A program made the position numbers and the translations under genes. This document shows positions 13,345-13,707 of a stretch of DNA of 13,707 nt, piece after piece (position 1 is the first letter of the stretch; each line of letters starts with the position of its first letter). Under the pieces are notes generated by a model. The model worked only from the letters and a program-made list of their open reading frames with translations. It ran no database searches and had not been told where the DNA came from. Source of the stretch: Candidatus Pacearchaeota archaeon (lineage in GTDB: Archaea; Nanobdellota; Nanobdellia; Pacearchaeales; GW2011-AR1); contig JACQLJ010000010.1 in the NCBI GenBank assembly GCA_016234065.1, positions 1 to 13,707 of the forward strand. Direction: 5' to 3'.

Positions 13345-13626
13345 ATGCAAGACAAGATAACTTTAGAAAAGCTTGAAAAATATTTCAATCTTACAAATAG
13401 TGCTTTGGAAATTGTAAAAAAGAACATAATAAAAGGCAAAAACACAGAAGCGAAAGAAATAATTGAAATGGCTTCAAACTACCTCGCAGATGCCAGGCAT
13501 TTTCAGAAAAAAGGTGATTTTGTGAATGCTTTCGCCGCCTTGAATTATAGCCACGGCTGGATTGACTCTGGAGTTCGCCTCAGCGTCTTTGATGTTGAAG
13601 ATAGCAAATTATTCACAATTAAATGA
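13345..13626 (+). CDS. DUF357 family protein
   Basis: The 93-residue protein is all-helical and probably cytoplasmic. It matches the archaeal DUF357 family in length and pattern: an N-terminal helix (LEKLEKYF, 7-14), then AKEIIEMASNYLADARHFQKKGD (36-58) and the diagnostic end region AFAALNYSHGWIDSGVRLSVFDV (62-84), in which the family has (A/S)HGWLDAGxRLG-F-V. The family has no established function; the helical-bundle form recalls HEPN-like and related helical domains, but the Rx4-6H catalytic motif is not convincing here. The gene is monocistronic and divergent from the surface-protein block. The start is supported by a TATA-like box about 26 bases upstream. Confidence 0.88.
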   Translation: MQDKITLEKLEKYFNLTNSALEIVKKNIIKGKNTEAKEIIEMASNYLADARHFQKKGDFVNAFAALNYSHGWIDSGVRLSVFDVEDSKLFTIK

Positions 13627-13631
13627 TGGCT

Positions 13632-13658
13632 CACTCCAAAGTTGCTCGTAATTAATTG
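13632..13658. repeat. Degenerate second copy of the intergenic motif at 13195-13218
   Basis: CACTCCAAAGTTGCTCGTAA then TTAATTG aligns with CACTAAAGTGCTCGCTTAAA then ATTG, allowing small gaps; CACT, AAAG, TGCTCG and AATTG are shared in order. It lies just after the DUF357 gene, in the 81-base end of the window, where no gene is visible. Confidence 0.35.
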
Positions 13659-13707
13659 AAATTGTTAACTTATACTTTAAAGTTTATTATTTTATTGTTA
13701 ATTTTTA

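Noticed and set aside
13186..13658. CRISPR array
   Set aside because: There are only two degenerate copies of a short motif, separated by a complete gene, with no regular spacing.

Overview
The window looks like a piece of a small-genome DPANN archaeon, probably of the Woesearchaeota/Pacearchaeota kind. The signs are an archaeal/eukaryotic-type tryptophanyl-tRNA synthetase, an archaeal PEP synthase, a DUF357 protein, AT-rich TATA-type archaeal promoters, and surface proteins carrying ITG motifs of the sort I associate with these lineages. The lineage call is inference. No tRNA, rRNA, CRISPR array, transposase or phage gene is visible.

Layout: (1) 1-1413, minus strand: a partial small gene of unknown function, preceded by trpS. 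(2) 1506-4167: a large membrane receptor-like protein (glycosylated ectodomain, one membrane helix, cytoplasmic domain resembling a class III nucleotidyl cyclase but without its catalytic residues), convergent with a multi-span membrane protein; their stop codons are 4 bases apart. (3) 4208-6054, minus strand: htpX, lemA and a small beta-rich protein whose C-terminus resembles CsrA. (4) 6176-8951, plus strand: an unknown 144-residue protein and ppsA (PEP synthase). (5) 9008-10130, plus strand: an overlapping pair, a coiled-coil protein and a protein that looks like the isolated N-terminal domain of a type II/IV secretion ATPase. (6) 10131-10398: a convergent gene-free stretch with GC-richer inverted repeats. 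(7) 10399-13145, minus strand: four exported or membrane genes that form a cell-surface block. (8) 13345-13626, plus strand: a DUF357 protein, flanked by short GC-rich repeat motifs.

Gene organisation: nearly every gene has its own TATA-like box centred about 24-29 bases before its start codon. This places the transcription start at or next to the start codon, so most messages are probably leaderless and most genes single transcription units. Three genes differ: the gene at 9447 overlaps its upstream neighbour, the gene at 12145 begins directly after the upstream stop codon, and the gene at 11835 has a short leader with a strong, duplicated AGGTGA Shine-Dalgarno site.

No complete new system can be proven from one window. 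The strongest candidates for a second look are the membrane-anchored pseudo-cyclase receptor, the stand-alone secretion-ATPase N-terminal domain with its coiled-coil partner, the CsrA-like small protein, and the possible structured RNA or repeat element between 10187 and 10345.
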